NCBI GenBank assembly: GCA_029448655.1
Contig: JACCLO010000005.1
Location: 3,286,001 to 3,350,000 of the forward strand
DNA from: Wolfiporia cocos
Lineage: Eukaryota > Basidiomycota > Agaricomycetes > Polyporales > Phaeolaceae
Reading direction: 5' to 3'
DNA length: 64,000 bases
Positions 12,306 through 28,380 of the stretch are shown piece after piece (positions within the stretch are counted from its first letter, which is position 1; every line of letters begins with the position of its first letter). The translations under genes and the position numbers were made by a program. Below the pieces are notes generated by a model. That model ran no database searches. It was not told the DNA's origin and saw nothing but the letters and a program-made list of their open reading frames with translations.

Positions 12306-13734
12306 ATGGTGATTGACAGACGCTGCATACGAGCAATGCCACGCTTCTTTCCCCCGACGCTACCGCCCAATGTCGCGGATTATATCATTGACATTGTTGC
12401 TCTCACATCGCCAGATGAAGACCGGCGGAGAGCTCTGTGCAATTGCGCGCTGATATGTCGCTCTTGGGGGCGACGAAGCCGTTATCACCTAATCCGCGAA
12501 ATGTTCATCACCGATCGTGTAGGCCTGCAGCTCGCTGCATGTCTTGCACAACGCAAACACCACGGGTCACTACACTTTCCTATCGTCCGACGTCTACACC
12601 TCCGTGAACCTTCGACGGGCACCGAATATGCTCATTATACCCACACGGCTCCATTACTACTGGCCCCAATGGCAAAGACCATCGAAACCCTGCAGATTAC
12701 GAATGCTTGCTGGAACAGAAAGGCATTACATTCAAGCTTCTTCGACATTTCAGCGTGCTTTACAGCCCTCAAGCACCTTGAACTCTTTCGATGTCATTTT
12801 TTTGAGCTCCGCGATATGAGACGTCTTGTAATGTCTCTGTCGTCCCTCACACACCTCTCATTATCTGGCATTGTATTCGACAGGATTCCAGACGAGAAGA
12901 GAGTGTCCCGCTATCCGGGCGGACCGCACCTTGTCTGCGTCAATATCACGCAAGTTGGATCCCAAAATATTATCGGCCCACTATTACTTTGGTTGGCTTC
13001 GACTCGATCACAGAATTCTCTGCGTCATCTCTCCCTGGTGGCAGATCAATCTCACGTTTCCGATGCAGATGCCATGCAGACTGATGAGCAATCAGATTTA
13101 GACTCTATGGATGTCGAGGATCTAATGTGTCAGAGTTAGTCGTAACTTCTCACTATCGATAGCTATGCGCTGAACTCAGCACTGCTTGGCAAAATCTAGT
13201 GAGCTTGGGCATGAGCTACCCTACCAAGCTATTTCCCATTGTTATGCCTCAATTAGAATCCCTTAACCTCAGAGTCCAACGCCATGAACGTAAGTATACT
13301 ATCATGCCGCATTCAAATGGAGTTCTAATCTGATCATGACAGTGAATAGCTTCGATCTTTCTTACCTGAAAAACTTGCGTTTACTTCGGATCTGCCCTGT
13401 TCCCGACAATCAGAGCCGAACATTTGAAAATGTGCCGGATCAAGTGGCGCAAATTCTCGCGCAACTAGCTAACAGCAGGTTGCGCACCGTTCAGTTGTAT
13501 ATCGGACAGAACGGATGGCTGCTGCTCCCCAGTCGTGCTCGGCAGTGGCAGGCTATGGACAGCCTACTGAGTTCTGGCGCATGTCGCGAGCTCGAGACTG
13601 TCGAGATCTTATACAACGGTCCGATTGACGGTGCCCGACATACCATATGCGAACCGATGCTCTACCTCCCATACGCCCATGCACGTGGAATTTTGCTGTC
13701 TCTGCGGCAAGACCACTCCACACCGGACGGGTAA
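12306..13734 (+). CDS. F-box-like domain protein (Agaricomycete expansion)
   Basis: Putative substrate adaptor of an SCF ubiquitin ligase, one of a large family in mushroom-forming fungi. The N-terminus resembles an F-box (LPPNVADYIIDIVAL, then NCALICRSWGRRSRYHL), followed by leucine-rich segments (LKHLELFRCHFFELRDM, LTHLSLSG). Two introns fit exactly: 13127-13179 (joining EDLI to TAWQNLV) and 13290-13342 (joining RHEL to NSFDLSYLKN). The stop TAA is at 13732-13734. ATG 12306 opens the frame, but the second ATG at 12336 (MPRFFPPTLPP) is a better match to how such proteins begin. No target can be predicted. Confidence 0.75.
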
Positions 13735-14469
13735 CGAGTGGCGTTGATATTGGTTCCTCATCTGTTCATGCCCGATTGTTTGGAGAGTCCGGTATGCTGA
13801 TTTCTGGTTTCTTGGCTATCATCTTGGCTATATCATTCTGTTTATGATGTAACTCACACTCTACATAGTGCTGTCGTAGTATCTGCCTTTAAAGCCAGAG
13901 AATGTAGGTATGAGTATTGTGACCAATGCTGATACGCGTTCAGATGTTCTTAGCCGATCGTGTCTATTGACAGCATAACTTGTCTCTGTTATACTATCCA
14001 TACCATCGACGCATTGTAAGTGGGTGCCGTCAGAGATGCAGCCCTCCGACCCACAAGACACCTGCTAGATATTCAACGGCAGCTCTGAGCAGCATGGCGC
14101 ACAGCAGGACGACATTTCCAGGCACACATGAACATCAGTGATCATAAAGCTGGTATGAGGAAGTGCCTGCTATCCGTGGATCCATAGCGTTCTATCGCCA
14201 TATCAAGTTTTCAATAGTGAGATGATGGCTGCGATTTCACACGCTCCACGGCACGGTGGTAATGGTATCCCTCTCTCTCCAAGCACTTTGAGTTATTTGT
14301 ATCACCAGAAGCTACTGTGAATGGAGGAGAGACTAATTCGGAGTGAATCTGTTCAGCACGCCAGCAGACTCACCAAAAGCGAGTGAAAACCACACCTGCC
14401 ACAGTCAGGCTGCGCCACATGAATGCAGGAAAGCAATATTGAAACAAAGCGGGTCCAGTAGTGTACATG
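13735..14469. other. Convergent intergenic region, no gene seen
   Basis: Lies between the 3' ends of the F-box-like gene and PSMA6. It contains only short open frames without family features. Confidence 0.4.
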
Positions 14470-15625
14470 TCAGTCCTTCTCTGCATACGCCAACAAGTGT
14501 TGCTCGATCTCGGCCTCTTCCATAACGCGCCACTGCCCGCGCGTTTTCGGGTTCTCTTCCTCGCTCGAGCTAATGATACCAATTTCGACCTCGCCTGACT
14601 TGTAGTCTGTGGCATGCACTGTTGAGAGCGCTTCGATGGCCATCTTGCGAGACTACTCAGGAACAATGGTGATACCTGTATTGACAACTTATGCTCACCT
14701 CGATAACCTCAGCTCTGCTCAATGTCTTGCCCGCCTTAGCTGCGTCCTCCGCGCCACGGCCTTCATCGAGCTTCTTCCACTTCTTCTCGAGATGGTTCAT
14801 CGCTTCTTGCTGCTTCTGTCCTGCGCTTGTCGCGTGGAAACCGACGAAGTATCCAGCAGGATCAAGCTTGAAGCATTGCGGGCCATACTCAGGGTCGACG
14901 CCGATCACAATCATCGCTGAGACGATACGACACAACTGAGTCTTTACAAAGCAAGGGAGAGCTTGAGTTGGACGCACAGATGCCCAGCGGTCGCATGGCC
15001 GCGCGCTGGGTGTACACCTGATTGATGTTCGCCATTCGCCGCGCGAGCCCATCAGGCGTGATCTCGTAGCCATACCTGTAGCGGAAGTCGGCTGCTTCCG
15101 ATCGTGCACGGTGTACTTGTGCTCGAGCGTCGGCTGCACGTGGTGACGCAGTCCCGCATGCGCGTAAGTAAACGTACGACGACGCCGCGCTGGTAATGGC
15201 GTACCTATGAGACCCGTGACCACACAGCCAATAGTTGGAGTAATGCTGAAGAGATGCGTAATGGTCGAGGCATCAATGAGCTTGTCCTGGAGTGTCCAGA
15301 GCCCAGCGTACGCGCCGGATTCAGCATTCAAGGATGAGGCGTGCATGTGTTAACAGACGTACGGGGACTTTCTTCTGAGTGATTACGACCGCTGTGTCCC
15401 TTCCTCGGACCGCAATTGCTGTGTGTCCGGAGCCAGAGATGGCCTTGAAGGCGTATTCTGCGCGGAGTATTGGACGTGACCATCGCGCCTATGTCGTACT
15501 CACTCACCGACTTGATACAGTCGCCCCTCCGGCGAGAAGACGGTCAGATATCTAGGTTTATGTTCAGGTCGGTTTCGGTTTCACCACAATCTATCAGCTT
15601 ACCGGTCGTAAGACGTTCTAGACAT
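14470..15625 (-). CDS. SCL1: 20S proteasome subunit alpha type 6 (alpha-1, Scl1)
   Basis: Structural outer-ring subunit of the 20S proteasome core. Exon 1 (15603-15625) gives MSRTSYDR and exon 2 (15508-15551) gives [14 protein letters not shown], joining to the alpha-subunit N-terminal signature. Later exons give [68 protein letters not shown] and [20 protein letters not shown], all PSMA6-specific. The protein ends AYAEKD with TGA at 14470-14472. As an alpha subunit it lacks the catalytic N-terminal threonine, as expected. It is head to head with RPC1, 291 bp apart. Confidence 0.95.
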
Positions 15626-15916
15626 TGGGCAGAAGTGATGGAGAGACTGAGGGCGAACGAGGACGCGCAATGCCTGGGCGCCTACGCGAGCAGACGCGTT
15701 CATGATGAGCCCTAGGGTTAGGCTTTCCAATTTGGGATTCTGGGCTCTCCTTGACCCTCTCCCGAAAATCCTCTTCGTTCCGGGCCTTGGTTTACCTCGG
15801 ACTTGACTAGATTGTCTCGGAGATATAAGCGGTGTTCATATTCCAGAAAGCGTCTGTCTTTGGTGTTTGTCTGAACTTGCTGGACGATCTGAGCCTCTGG
15901 AGGGGTGCACGGCAAG
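15626..15916. promoter_or_regulatory. Bidirectional promoter between proteasome alpha subunit and RPC1
   Basis: 291 bp between divergent start codons of two essential genes. No TATA box stands out. I could not identify a perfect proteasome-associated control element. Confidence 0.45.
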
Positions 15917-21136
<5,220 letters not shown>

Positions 21137-21699
21137 AATGAAACGACGACTTTACGGCAATGCAGATGTAGACGGCGAACGTAATTTATGTCATTAACAT
21201 GCTCCCAATGTATTGTACTGTACAGTTTCAACTTGCTGAGACTACCTGAAGAACAGCAGAGCGATCACTCAACCGGAGCAGAGCTGCTCTGAATGGCACT
21301 GGTAAGTGCCATGCCATGTAACCACAGAGTCGCCTTCTAATGCACTATCGTATCTTAACAACACTGGTCCTGCCTCATCCTGCCTCACGTGTAAAAGGCA
21401 AAGGTACACTGCGATAGTGCATGGCTCGCTCCCGCCGCGAGGGCTCGCGACGCGCGCAGGCCGTAATATATGCGCTCATTTTACATTGATTGCCATAGCA
21501 CGAACCCCCATGCGGCACACTCCCCATAGAAGATCTCCGAGACGTCGGAAAGGCGCGTCTGTTGCGCGTGTCGAGCAGCGAGAGAGGCGGTGTGCGCTGC
21601 GTGTCGCGCAAGCGCGTGAACGAGTGCCGCAGGTCCCTCTGCCTGCTATTGGTCAACTAACTTCCGCTCCATGCGTGGGCGCGAGTGTTCTCCTCGTGA
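21137..21699. other. Intergenic, GC-rich, with a long-loop inverted repeat
   Basis: No gene recognised. Frames on both strands are open for over 200 bp (21306-21740 and 21375-21656), as expected from high GC content. An 11-bp perfect inverted repeat (21340-21350 and 21412-21422) is present. Confidence 0.35.
21340..21422. repeat. 11-bp perfect inverted repeat, 61-nt loop
   Basis: ATGCACTATCG at 21340-21350 is the exact reverse complement of CGATAGTGCAT at 21412-21422. It could be a small terminal-inverted-repeat relic or chance. No target duplication was noticed. Confidence 0.45.
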
Positions 21700-21912
21700 T
21701 CAATACTCCGTCTTGCTTAGCACTGGCAGCGGCAAATTAGAAGCTGGTAAACAAACATGTGCGCGCAAGCACAGCGTTAGCGCGACGAGCGCCGGAAAGC
21801 GCATGCGCAGGAGGGCGCACACATACAGCATGATGTCCTCGGCCTTTGTGAGCCCTATGATGAGCGTGCGCAGAGTAGGCGCGGCGTTTGCGAGCATCTC
21901 AAGCTGCTTCAA
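21700..21912 (-). pseudogene. Possible leucine-rich-repeat gene fragment
   Basis: The minus-strand frame reads LEMLANAAPTLRTLIIGL followed by a spacing of leucines resembling F-box/LRR proteins of this lineage. The frame is not continuous with anything recognisable to the right, so it may be a remnant or a chance match in GC-rich DNA. Confidence 0.25.
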
Positions 21913-22259
21913 TTGTTATTCGCAAAGCTGTCTCCAGCTTCGTCGGCCTCATGTTCAGACTACCGCTGCCATAGGTGCAGCCACGGAATCGCCTTCGCCA
22001 ACTTGAACTCTCGATTGCCTCCCCTACCTTCATCCGGACCAACTAAGCTCGGCCATTATCGTCTTGTGAACCGCTTCGCTGCTGAGCCACACTCGCAGCG
22101 ATTGCTAACATTCTTCATCCATCCTCAGTCACATCTGCCCATTCCTAGACTTCTGTGCCTTCCCTGCAACATCTCCTCAAACTCGGATGCTGTCACTAGT
22201 ACAGCACACGTCTCCGTCGTGTTGACATATATAGAGCATGAGCAGATGTCTAGGAATCT

Positions 22260-23609
22260 TCACAGTCTTCTAATCTCACCATGGATCAGGTTGGCAAATG
22301 CCATGCGTATAGAGCGAAACTCGAATGCTGTGAGCTGCATGTCGGTGCGGAGAAGAGCGTCGCGCTCTGCCTCTGGCCATCGTGCCACATCATGAAGGTG
22401 AGCATCGCTCTTGATCCCGGCGCGTATGAATTGCGGAACGAGATACTCATAGTCGGGTCCTAGAAATTGGGAGAGTGCACTTGACGCACTCGTAAGATCC
22501 ATCGCTGACTCTGCACCGGTGGATATAGCGCGATCTGGTTCGCTGCCTGTTGATTTCTGCTAACGAAGGTGACTGGATTCAGCCATCCCGAACTCTTGAC
22601 CGAGCGATGGTTACAAACTCTGGTGCTGTGCGATAGAACGATAGTTCCCATACTGCTGACTGATCCAGAGCGGGTGGGAGATGTTCCGAACTTCTTCGCG
22701 CCGAGCTCGTTGGAGCAAGACGTCGTTGGTTCTGCCTTCAACTTCAGTGAGTGTGAATTCCTTGGGACACCTGTCCACTACATACGATGACCTCGTTGTC
22801 ACGAGAAGAAATCTTAGAAGGCTTCGGCTGCTGCTTTGCGGATTCTTTGGACTGCTTCTTGCGCCAGTCCCTCGCACAAGCTTGTAAATATCTCCCAAGA
22901 TACGCTGCGATCGGCCAATAATCCTCATATTTCTTGAAGAACGGGTAGCCTTCTACAGCCTGCAAACTCAAATACATTGAATTTGAGAATAGCGCGAAAA
23001 GGTCTAGAATGTGTATTAACCTTTTTGAAGAATTTCTGTAGTTTTTTCTGATCCTGTTCTGAATATGACTTAGTGCAGTCGAGCCTCCTTTGTGCCAAAT
23101 CACGTAGAAACGCCTGTGATGTCTAAGTTACGCCGAAATCTGGGAAGCACTACGAATGTCTTACCGTGGCGTCCTTGAAACGTGTGGGATTATTCTTCAA
23201 ATGCATCACAACCTGAAGTGAACCATGCAAGTCTTTGTAGTGGGGACGGGGAACTTGCCACTCATGGGGCATCCCGTTAATCGAGAGGATCGTGTGCCCG
23301 AGCAACTATAGCGTCATTTATATGAAGAGAGCAGCAAGGCAGTGATGGTGCGGCAGGAGAGAAGATGCGGTAGTTATGCCGTATGTGCGGATTCTTGGAA
23401 ACGGAAGCAACGGAGCCAAGAGCTGCTGCTTCGGAAGAAGGATCACAAAAATTGGGTCGATTAGAAGACACGGAATACCATGAGTGAGCAACAAACGGAA
23501 TGAGAAAGGCAAATAATGCTTGAAAATGATGAATTACCCAAACAGGATCTGCAGGATCTAGGTGTAATCTGCCCGATAGAATATCGCCACCTAATAGCCT
23601 GGCGTCCAT
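22260..23609 (-). CDS. Uncharacterised fungal protein with C-terminal helical domain
   Basis: Function unknown. It starts at ATG 23607-23609 with MDARLLGGDILSG. Following exons read ILSINGMPHEWQVPRPHYK, VVMHLKNNPTRFKDAT, FLRDLAQRRL and GYPFFKKYEDYWPIAAYL, and the last exon ends at TAG 22260 with a compact helical segment (FLGPDYEYLVPQFIRAGI, then AERDALLRTDMQLTAFEF). From memory the layout resembles hypothetical proteins found in many Agaricomycetes, but no named domain can be assigned. The C-terminal part could be SAM-like. Exact intron borders between 22500 and 23500 are uncertain. A degraded paralogue follows at 24090-24875. Confidence 0.5.
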
Positions 23610-24089
23610 GGTCGGCCGAGTGCAGGATTTTATCGTGAGTTCGTTGAGGTTGATACACAGGAGAAACCGTACGGGTCAAAGCAGTCGGGCATCGAAGATC
23701 AACGAATGATTATGGCATCTCGACGGACCAGGAGTATAGTTTTGGTATGTCTACTTTGCTCTCCAGATCGCCGCGGAGCAGAAAGGATAATTCTGTTCTT
23801 TGACCTGCATTTGGTCCGTTGTGTCTTTCATAATGATCGACTCATAGCTTTCGGAAGACACGTTCGTCAGCTACGCTTCTCCTGGCGTTCCGCGCCATAA
23901 TATGTAATCTAAGCCCCATGGATGCAGAGTATTTTTGACGTCGCGTGTGCTTATATGCCTCTCCAGATAAAATACAATCGCATCCTTCCACGATCGGGAA
24001 ATCCGGCTAAATATCAATTGTATGGATCTACGTAAATGACGCACGTTTAACACACCATATTGCTTTGCCAGTATGTAGATATTGCTCTG

Positions 24090-24875
24090 TTATATATGAG
24101 ACTGCTTACATTTCATTTCGACGACTCGCCACCATAATTCATTGAGGCCAGTACTTGACATAATTACGTATTGGTAGGGCTCTGCTAATGCGATGGGTAA
24201 GTCCACAGGGGTCGAGCCTGCGGCTTTGAGATATTGCACGTATGAACTTGTTGCGTAACGCACGACCAGAGTTGAACGGATCTTCCCGATGTATTTGTCC
24301 ACATGGTCTTGCATTTGGGAATTGCTGCTGCAGCCGATCATCGATCATCTCTTGCGCAGGACAACGCAGAAAAGCCCGTAAACAGCTCCTGAGCTTCAAA
24401 AGCGAGCTGCGCCGTTGCAACTAATCGATGACTTTACCGTGTCGTCCTTGAAGCGTCTTTGATTGTTCTTCAACCGCACTGCAACCTGTAAATTCTGCAT
24501 ATCAAGGTACCTGGTGCGGGCGACCGACCGCTCGGGAGCCATTCCGCTCTATGTGTGCATGGGCGTCTTGGCAAGGCAGACTCTTGCCATTATCTACCAG
24601 CATCGGATGGAAAATAGGCCCGATACAGCAAACAGCCCAGACGTGCACAGCAAAATTCCTTATTACGAGATATTAGCATACTCTCGGAAAGAGGACCAGG
24701 CCACAGCTGTGGCACTCGTTGCATATTGAGAGCGAGGATGAATGTTTGCCAAACGACTCATCGGGAACAACGATGTGCCACCAGAGATCGGCAAGAACCT
24801 GCGGGGCAGGGATTGCCACTTACCCGTAGTGTAGCTTCACGGGAATCTCGTTAATGTGATCTGTTCTGTCAACAC
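24090..24875 (-). pseudogene. Degraded tandem paralogue of the gene at 22260-23609
   Basis: The minus strand contains HINEIPVKLHYG (about 24826-24870) and VAVRLKNNQRRFKDDT (about 24430-24480). These correspond in order and spacing to SINGMPHEWQVPRPHY and VVMHLKNNPTRFKDAT of the neighbour. The downstream exons no longer match, although a frame containing QDHVDKYIGKIRSTLVVRY is open at 24090-24341. It is either a broken copy or a much diverged gene with a different 3' half. Confidence 0.45.
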
Positions 24876-25018
24876 TTCAGAGGTTCAGACAAAATAGATG
24901 AATCGAAAGACACTTAGTAGTGATTAAAGGATCGAGTGTCCAGCTATCTCGTCAAGAGTAAGACATGGGGAACCTCAATTTTATCCTCACTCTGCAGTGA
25001 GGACATCCGGGTTTGTCG

Positions 25019-26046
25019 TTATGTCCCGAAGTAATGACCGTCCATTGGCATCCTAGACGCAGCTCTGCGGGATGCGACATACTCCGTACCATCAGGCCTA
25101 ATTCTACCCGTACCTTCTCTATGGCCTGGAAGCAGAGGATAGACGTAATGGGGTTGTTGGTATGCGGGCGCACGGTTTTGATTTGAAGGATAGCATGACT
25201 GGATAGGAGCGAGCGCCGGAAGGCGTCTCGAAACATGGCTTGTAGTTTGCCACGACTGGTGGCTATTTTGCCAAAATGGCACCAGCACAGCAGGCGCTGA
25301 CGCCATGTTGAGCGGCAACTGTCCGCTAGACGAAGCAACCCGATAATTTGTTGATCTTCCGGTTGTCTGTTGAGTGCGAGCGTCGTCGCGCGAAAGTTGC
25401 ACCGGTAGCGCTGAAGTAAGAGACGCGGGCGCAGGCAAGCCTGACCAAGCTGTGTCGTCGTAGTCGGCGGCTCTTTCCGCCTCAGTCGATGCAGAGACGT
25501 TTCCGAATCTTTTCCACACGTCCTCTTCGAACTTCTGCAAGGCTGCCGGATCAATTGTGAGCCGCCATTGCAGGCGGGCAAGAAACTGCCGCTCTAGCTG
25601 ATTGATCTCGCGCAATGCGCACAAGGACGATATGGGAGCGATGGAGGCCCACTGTTTGTTCGCATAAGCGTGATCGATGTCGTACTTCGCTCCGGTCATG
25701 AGAGCCGCTAGGAACATTCTCCGCCCCGATCTACTACAGCAATGAGGGTGGCGCGACTTGAGGCGGTTCAAATAGTACATGGCGCGGTACAGCGTCGACT
25801 TGTGGCGCAGCAGCGCTCCTCGGAGGACATCTCGGATAAATCGCGTCAGCACAGAGTCCTGCTGAGTGCTTTGAGACACGACGTGGTCTTCAACGCGATA
25901 GAGTGTGTGGATAAACTCTGCACATATCCATGACGTGCGCGGCTTTCGCAATAGGGACACAGCCGACTATATGAAACAAATATATCAAATAAGTATCTCT
26001 GCTGGGGCTGAGATGTGGTAGAACTTACTAGTTGCGAACGAGACAT
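25019..26046 (-). CDS. Cyclin, PCL/PHO80 type
   Basis: Predicted cyclin partner of a Pho85-like CDK. Exon 1 (26029-26046) gives MSRSQL and joins in phase across an intron at 25967-26028 to SAVSLLRKPRTSW; the second exon runs to TAA at 25019-25021, for 321 residues in all. The cyclin box is visible as YRAMYYLNRLKSR, RMFLAALMTGAKYDID and LREINQLERQFLARLQWRL. The C-terminal 150 residues are Ser/Pro/Gln-rich and probably disordered. Pcl subclass is inferred from the box and its location near the N-terminus; which CDK it binds cannot be told. Confidence 0.85.
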
Positions 26047-27410
26047 GTGGTAGAGCCAAGGACAGACTGTCCACACGCGCAGCTACAGTGCAGGAAAGCC
26101 AACTTTATATAAGGAATGCAGCGACAACAGCAGGCATGAGGCGATAATTTGACGACACGTTCATTTCACTAGAGGCGTTTGATGACCTACAGAAGCACAT
26201 ACTGCAGCATTTGCACCTCGAAGCCGATGGATATCCGGGTTAGACAGTTAATGAGATAGCGTGTCGGGAAGTCTGTATCAGCCAGCTTAGACCACATTAT
26301 GACATAAAACATCCGCATTGACGAGATCTCGTGTCTCACAGATCTCGATGTGAGTATGCGTGTCGTTCACCTGCAGATAGGGCGCGTATGACGGCAATCA
26401 TGCGCAAGCCACAAGGTCACATAGCTAGCTGGATATACGGCTGTTGGCTTGTCTGAGTGTCTACACGTGTTGTTGTCTCTGTGTCATGTCCGCATCCGAA
26501 TCATATCCCGCTACAGAGTATGAGTATCACATGCTACGGCAACAGAATTCGACTCACTGTCACAATGAGCATCGCTTGAATCGTCGCCTAGATATTGGTC
26601 CGGGTGACTTCCCGTAGTATGCTCCCCCAATTGCAGACGTGGCACGCTCAATCCCTCTGCTGGGCTACGACGATGACCGAGAATGGGCGCGTGCAGTGAG
26701 TAGTGAGCCATCGTGGCACGGAATGTAGGGAGGTTTGGGCTGCGACGCCGTGGCTCTTTGACGCATTCAGGTGCAGCATCCTGCCAGACACAACGCTGCT
26801 CAGATGCAAGCTCCCGAACCATACACGTCATCACAGGAGGCCGTCCAAGAAAATGGCGACGGACATTCGCAATGGCGTGCGCCGCAGCTAGGCCTGGGCA
26901 GTAAAGATGGGCACAAAGCGAGTGGATGAGGCCTGCCAGCAGATGAGTAGCGGCGCATACGCGCTAACTCTTGATGCGGCGTGCGTTGTCGTTCCCATCG
27001 TCCATTGGGTAGGTGCTGACTTGCGCTGGCTTTGTGCCTTACTAGCGGGACGAACAGCCACACACCCTGAACCCTGCGGACATTGCGAACCTGCGCGTCC
27101 CCTAACCCTACGGAGACGCTGGGAAAGAAGACAGTATTGTTTGTGAGAGATGTCATTTCTTACCGCAGCTAATCGGACAACCTGATACCCAGCTGTAGTC
27201 GCGCGGATAACAAGTGAGAACCGCTGTACACGAGTCAGTGTGCACGCAGCAATTTACTTCGATTCCTTTAAGGTGATCACAAGTCAATACTTTGCATCCT
27301 GCAGCACAGATGCTCTACCGGTCAGGCTGCCGCTCGAGAGGTATTCAGAGTTGCTTGGATTCTACTAGAGTGTACATGCATATATGCGATCGGCTCTGAG
27401 TTCGAATATA
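26047..27410. other. No recognisable gene
   Basis: About 1.4 kb with overlapping open frames on both strands (for example minus 26511-26834 and 26800-27156), none resembling a known family. A single TAACCCTA at about 27102 is not a telomere repeat tract. Confidence 0.35.
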
Positions 27411-27750
27411 TCAGTAACGCGAAGCACCACCCGTCTGTAATATTCAACCTATTATCAGCGCATATATGCAGTGAAAATAGCCAACGACGCACCGCAACAA
27501 TGTCCACTTCCCATTCCTCCAAGTCATGCTTCCAAAGCCTCTCTGGCGCCTGCCAGAACTCAGAGAATGTCTGGACACTGTCTGACCGTGAGCCCTGGCT
27601 GTTCGCCGCGCCGGCCGCGGGCGAAGAAGAGACGTTCCGGGACGTCTTGAACTTCTTCAGGAACTCTGCAAAGTGGTCGCGCACCTGCGGCGGTGCGGCG
27701 GGATGTGCGTGCGGGGCCTCTGGCGCTGCCATGGAGTCAGGATCATTCAT
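27411..27750 (-). CDS. Small conserved basidiomycete protein (93 residues)
   Basis: Function unknown. Exon 1 (27493-27750, from ATG 27748-27750) encodes 86 residues. Its end EVDIVA joins across a 58-bp intron (27435-27492, GT...CAG) to TGGASRY and TGA at 27411-27413. The core is DHFAEFLKKFKTSR, a serine-rich linker, then FSEFWQAPERLWKHDLEEWE. A terminal acidic helix plus a GGAS tail resembles a small family I believe is present in Agaricomycetes, but no activity is known to me. The exact splice fit and short length make a real gene likely. Confidence 0.6.
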
Positions 27751-28380
27751 TGGCGTGTCAAGGCAGCTCAGCTCTTACTGGATGGCCATTGCCTCTTGCC
27801 GACGAAGTGGATGAGAGGTTGGCGGGCGCGGCCTGCGGAGCAGAGACGGAGAGACGGGTGCATCGTGTGCTATGGCAAGGTAGTTGGATTCAAACTGTGC
27901 AATACCGGGCCCTCAGCAGTTGTGGTCCCCACAGCGGAGATGGTGGTCGACGTTGGAGCAATACAAACGCATGCAAGCTTCACGAACGCGGTAGTATACG
28001 GTGCATTCCGTTCGGCGCCCAAGTCCGATCACATTAGCCACCCTCAGTCTACTAACACATACTATAGGCTAGTAGTTTCTGATCTCGTGCGGCGTGGCGG
28101 ACCTTCTGGAGATAATGCAGAGACAGCTGTGGAGAATGTGAAGTCATAGGAATATTATGTTAGCAAACGCAGTTATACACGCTGTCGCAGACCGTTCTGA
28201 TTAACGCGTAAATCGTCGGGCAGTCTTCAATTGACTTTTAGATCTTCTGCATCACCCGGAGTAATCTTTCGTCAGAATATACAGAATCATCCGTTCATAT
28301 GCTCCCCTGCGACTATATAGAAAGCGTATAAATTGATAATTGGTGTACATCGGTGTCGACTATCATCTCCGAACCAGTCC
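27751..28380. other. Intergenic, no gene seen
   Basis: Open frames on the plus strand from 27673 are antisense to the small gene and continue by chance. No family match. Confidence 0.35.

Noticed and set aside
21306..21740. 144-codon ORF rich in Arg and Pro
   Set aside because: GC-rich segment open on both strands; no domain and no plausible splice partners.
27102..27109. TAACCCTA telomere-like word
   Set aside because: Single occurrence, inside unique sequence; not an interstitial telomere array.
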